DNA of 64,000 nt from Paenibacillus phyllosphaerae (GTDB taxonomy: Bacteria; Bacillota; Bacilli; Paenibacillales; Paenibacillaceae), in NCBI RefSeq assembly GCF_014192105.1, contig NZ_JACHXK010000005.1, positions 374,804 through 438,803 on the forward strand, given 5' to 3'. A program made the translations under genes and the position numbers. The notes under the pieces are model-generated. The model did no database searches. It saw nothing but the letters and a program-made list of their open reading frames with translations, and was not told the origin of the DNA. Shown in pieces: positions 61,921 to 64,000 of the stretch. Each line of letters begins with the position of its first letter. Position 1 is the first letter of the stretch.

Positions 61921-62336
61921 TGAAAATTCAGGAACTCGCCGACAAGACCGGATTATCGATTCACACCATTCGTTATTATGAGAAGGAAGGCTTATTGGAC
62001 ACTCGCCATGTCCAGCGGGATAACAATAACTATCGTAACTATTCGGACGCAGCGCTCGAACGCATGAAACTGATCAAGAAGTTCCAGGGCATCGGCTGTT
62101 CGCTCATGGAGCTGAAGGACATCCTGAAGGATCACGATACGAACACGCGCAGCAATCAACAAGTCATCGAATGGATCTCCTCCAAGATCGATGAGATCGA
62201 GCGCAAGAAGGAGGAGTATGACCACATGCTGGCTACGCTGAACCTGATGCTAGAGTACCACATTGCTTTGGAGAACGATCCCGAGAAGGCGCAAGCGATG
62301 TTAAAAAGGATGCAGTCGATGCAGCATACCGAATAA
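61921..62336 (+). CDS. MerR family transcriptional regulator
   Basis: 138 residues from the ATG at 61921, preceded by AAGGAGGAG; the frame opens earlier at 61794. The winged helix has LADKTGLSIHTIRYYEKEGLL (core GLSIHTIRYYEKEGLL), then NYRNYSDAALERM and a long coiled dimerisation helix ending QSMQHTE. It is of the AdhR/YraB-like aldehyde-sensing subgroup by overall look, without the cysteines of metal sensors. Its operator lies in the divergent SDR promoter, so it should activate that gene. Confidence 0.9.
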
Positions 62337-62341
62337 GTTCG

Positions 62342-63124
62342 CTAGTCGAGCGACCGAGTGAGCTGAGCCAATCGCCGTATCTCTTCGCTCATTCTTCGAT
62401 TAACGGGATACGCGTCCTCGATGAAAGCTAGAATGCGAAGCGCCGATTCGGGCACGCGATCGTAGCCCTGGATCATCTCTCCTACGATATCCGCAAAACG
62501 GGGGAATCTCTTCTCGACCCGCCGCTCGTTGCCGAATGGGTCAGGATAGTAATCCACCTCCTGCTCCAGCAAGTGGAGCACGGATAGAATTCTGTCCACG
62601 GCGTAACCTTGCACGAACCTCGTCGCGGATAGACGCTCCCCCCTTGCATAGCGGCCGAGACCGACGTAAAGATTCGTTAACGCTTCGTTCAGCGGGAAGT
62701 CCAACGCATCCTTTTTCAGACTAGGGATCGGGTTCGGCGAGTCGGCGATTGTCGTATTGGTGTACGCTGGATCCTTCCATATGACCCGGCCGCCCCTATA
62801 GGAGGCGCTCGCCAGCTCCCGCTCTTCGAATACCGCATATTCCCCGAAAATACCGTCCTCGAACAGCACCTTACAACCCACATCCGAATTCTTGAAGGAA
62901 TAGGCAAGCGGATATGTCTCTTCGAGCCAATCCAAGCGGTCGATATAGCGGTCTTTCTCCCCCGGCTTGACGATAACGAAGAAATCCAAATCCGAATAGT
63001 CATCCAACCGCTCCGTCTCGGCCCCGACGGAACCGACCCCTAACAAGACAAGAGCTCCCCCTTTGCGTTCAAGCGTCTTGCCGATCTCGCCCAGCCGCCG
63101 CAGCAGCAAATCTGTTCCTCGCAT
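62342..63124 (-). CDS. Nucleotidyltransferase-fold protein
   Basis: 260 residues from the ATG at 63124, with GGGAGG seven bases upstream. The pol-beta-like signature is GVGSVGAETERLDDYSDLDFF (core GSVGAE and SDLD, residues 31-47), holding the metal-binding Asp45 and Asp47. The rest is helical, similar to the aminoglycoside-adenylyltransferase-like group. The substrate is unknown and resistance cannot be assumed. Its stop is six bases from the stop of the convergent MerR gene. Confidence 0.82.
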   Translation of the reverse strand: MRGTDLLLRRLGEIGKTLERKGGALVLLGVGSVGAETERLDDYSDLDFFVIVKPGEKDRYIDRLDWLEETYPLAYSFKNSDVGCKVLFEDGIFGEYAVFEERELASASYRGGRVIWKDPAYTNTTIADSPNPIPSLKKDALDFPLNEALTNLYVGLGRYARGERLSATRFVQGYAVDRILSVLHLLEQEVDYYPDPFGNERRVEKRFPRFADIVGEMIQGYDRVPESALRILAFIEDAYPVNRRMSEEIRRLAQLTRSLD

Positions 63125-63152
63125 GACGATTCCTCCCCTGGTCGTGGAATGC

Positions 63153-63192
63153 AAAAAGGGTCCAACCCGCACTTCTCAGCGAGGTTGAACCC
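63153..63192 (-). terminator. Terminator of the yceI-type gene
   Basis: Ten-base arms GGGTCCAACC / GGTTGAACCC (63158-63167, 63183-63192) pair through a G-U only in minus-strand RNA; five A give the U-tract. Confidence 0.75.
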
Positions 63193-63294
63193 GAAGGTTA
63201 CATAGCCTTTATTTATCACACTGTGAAATTATCACGGATGCGCGGTTGGCGTCAATTAGAATAAATTGATCTTGCCTGTCCAGGAATGGAAGAC

Positions 63295-63831
63295 TTAGTC
63301 GACGATTCTAACTGCCTCAATATTGAGCTCGATTCTCACTTCATTGCCGAGGATGACGCCGCCTGCTTCCAGCGGAGAATTAAACGTCAACCCAAATTCA
63401 TTGCGTTCGATACGGGCCGTTGAATGGAACCCGGCGCGTTCCCGGCCGCGGGGATCTTTGTTTACGCCTGCGAAAACAGTATGGAACGTAACGGGTTTTG
63501 TTACGCCATGAAGCGTTAAATCGCCTGTCAGTTCATACTGGCTTTCGCCAGCAAGGGTACAGCCGGTGGTCTCAAACGTAATGGCCGGATATTGATCTAC
63601 ATGAAGGAAGTCGCCGCTCTTCAGATGCTCATCCCGTTGCGGCTGGCGGGTCGTGATACTGTTCGCGTCGATAGAAGCTTGAATATCCATAGCTGTTGGA
63701 ATATCAGGGTCAAAGCTTACGTTGGCTTGGAAATGCTCGAATACGCCTTTGATTCGGTTAATCATTAAATGCGTCACCGAAAACTCAATAGAGCTGTGCT
63801 CCGGATCTACTGCCCATTTGATCGTGCTCAT
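63295..63831 (-). CDS. YceI family lipid-binding protein
   Basis: 178 residues, one lipocalin-like YceI domain that binds polyisoprenoids or other long lipids. Typical elements are WAVDPEHSSIEFSVTHL (3-19), the RDEHLKSGDFLHVDQYP block, and TGDLTLHGVTKPV. There is no signal peptide, so it is a cytosolic version, common in Gram-positives. AAGGCGGA lies upstream of the ATG. Monocistronic. Confidence 0.92.
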   Translation of the reverse strand: MSTIKWAVDPEHSSIEFSVTHLMINRIKGVFEHFQANVSFDPDIPTAMDIQASIDANSITTRQPQRDEHLKSGDFLHVDQYPAITFETTGCTLAGESQYELTGDLTLHGVTKPVTFHTVFAGVNKDPRGRERAGFHSTARIERNEFGLTFNSPLEAGGVILGNEVRIELNIEAVRIVD

Positions 63832-63916
63832 ACCTACATTCCGCCTTTTCGTTAAAATGGTGAGAAGGGTCGCCCGTTCTCCAAGACTCTACGATATTCG
63901 TATACTCCGACTATAC

Positions 63917-63952
63917 AAAAACGCTACTGACAACAGGATGTCAGTAGCGTTT
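63917..63952 (-). terminator. Terminator at the right edge
   Basis: Perfect 14-base arms (63919-63932, 63939-63952) with a six-base loop; five A on the plus strand give the minus-strand U-tract. It ends a minus-strand gene lying beyond the window. Confidence 0.85.
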
Positions 63953-63998
63953 GGAGTAATTCGGCTTGGGCGCCATAGATCATACTCAAACAGCGATC
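63924..63998 (-). CDS. Possible C-terminal end of a gene cut by the right edge
   Basis: A minus-strand frame open from the edge gives 24 codons ending ELLQTLLTSCCQ, with its TAG inside the terminator arm, as also happens in the WYL gene of this window. A second open frame exists, so the assignment is weak. No product can be named. Confidence 0.3.
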   Translation of the reverse strand, partial: DRCLSMIYGAQAELLQTLLTSCCQ

Positions 63999-64000
63999 CT

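Noticed and set aside
62342-63124. Aminoglycoside resistance gene
   Set aside because: Only the general nucleotidyltransferase fold is visible; nothing specific to a resistance enzyme.
63153-63192. T-box-like leader with GGGTCC-AACCC
   Set aside because: No specifier or T-box bulge; the element is a plain terminator of the YceI gene.

Overview
The window looks like chromosomal DNA of a Gram-positive, spore-former-type Firmicute close to Paenibacillus/Cohnella. The evidence is strong Shine-Dalgarno sites, GC-rich codons, a guanine riboswitch-controlled xpt-pbuX operon, lipoprotein-anchored ABC binding proteins, LytTR/DUF3021 and WYL regulators, and numerous rho-independent terminators. The genus is inferred from protein style, not proven. 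About two thirds of the genes lie on the minus strand. I see no rRNA, tRNA, CRISPR array, IS transposase or prophage.

Layout, left half. 1-5.2 kb: a lipoprotein, a DsbA/FrnE thioredoxin-fold protein, a DUF1835 protein, then a metallo-beta-lactamase-fold hydrolase with an alpha/beta hydrolase. 5.2-9.9 kb: methionine aminopeptidase with a TetR regulator, an MFS transporter, and an oxidoreductase with an ArsR regulator and two matching candidate operators. 9.9-17 kb: a chorismate mutase-like protein, a TVP38 membrane protein, a large catalase, the purine salvage operon with its riboswitch, a secreted protein and a flavin-type oxidase. 17-29 kb: thrC, greA, an acetate-uptake-type membrane protein, rlmN, an HscC-like Hsp70 with a J-like/TPR partner, and a cytosolic GH20 hexosaminidase. 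29-33.5 kb: a luciferase-like oxidoreductase, GIY-YIG and RidA proteins, then a three-gene cluster of two secreted Hcp-like proteins flanking a 49-residue peptide with a lasso-type leader motif.

Layout, right half. 33.5-41 kb: a TPP enzyme directly behind a GAF-GAF-PAS-GGDEF-EAL protein, chrA, and an MFS transporter with a structured leader repeat. 41-50.4 kb: cell-wall hydrolase, YdeI-type proteins, uracil-DNA glycosylase, DUF418, a membrane-anchored HtrA-like protease, an SDR/TetR pair, DinB and a WYL regulator. 50.4-56 kb: a phosphonate/phosphate-type ABC operon (phnD, phnC, two phnE) with a Pho-box-like array, divergent from a 5'-nucleotidase-type phosphatase. 56-64 kb: TerC, small conserved proteins, LytTR/DUF3021, a beta-lactamase-type hydrolase, a MerR/SDR divergent pair with a textbook MerR promoter, a nucleotidyltransferase and YceI.

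The most unusual material is non-coding or small. There are two families of structured repeats: 47-nt hairpin modules at 8.35 and 52.9 kb whose stems co-vary, and a ~110-nt element at 5.3 and 39.7 kb. There are two near-identical parS-like palindromes. The best candidate for an undescribed system is the Hcp-like / leader-peptide / Hcp-like cluster at 31.2-32.8 kb.
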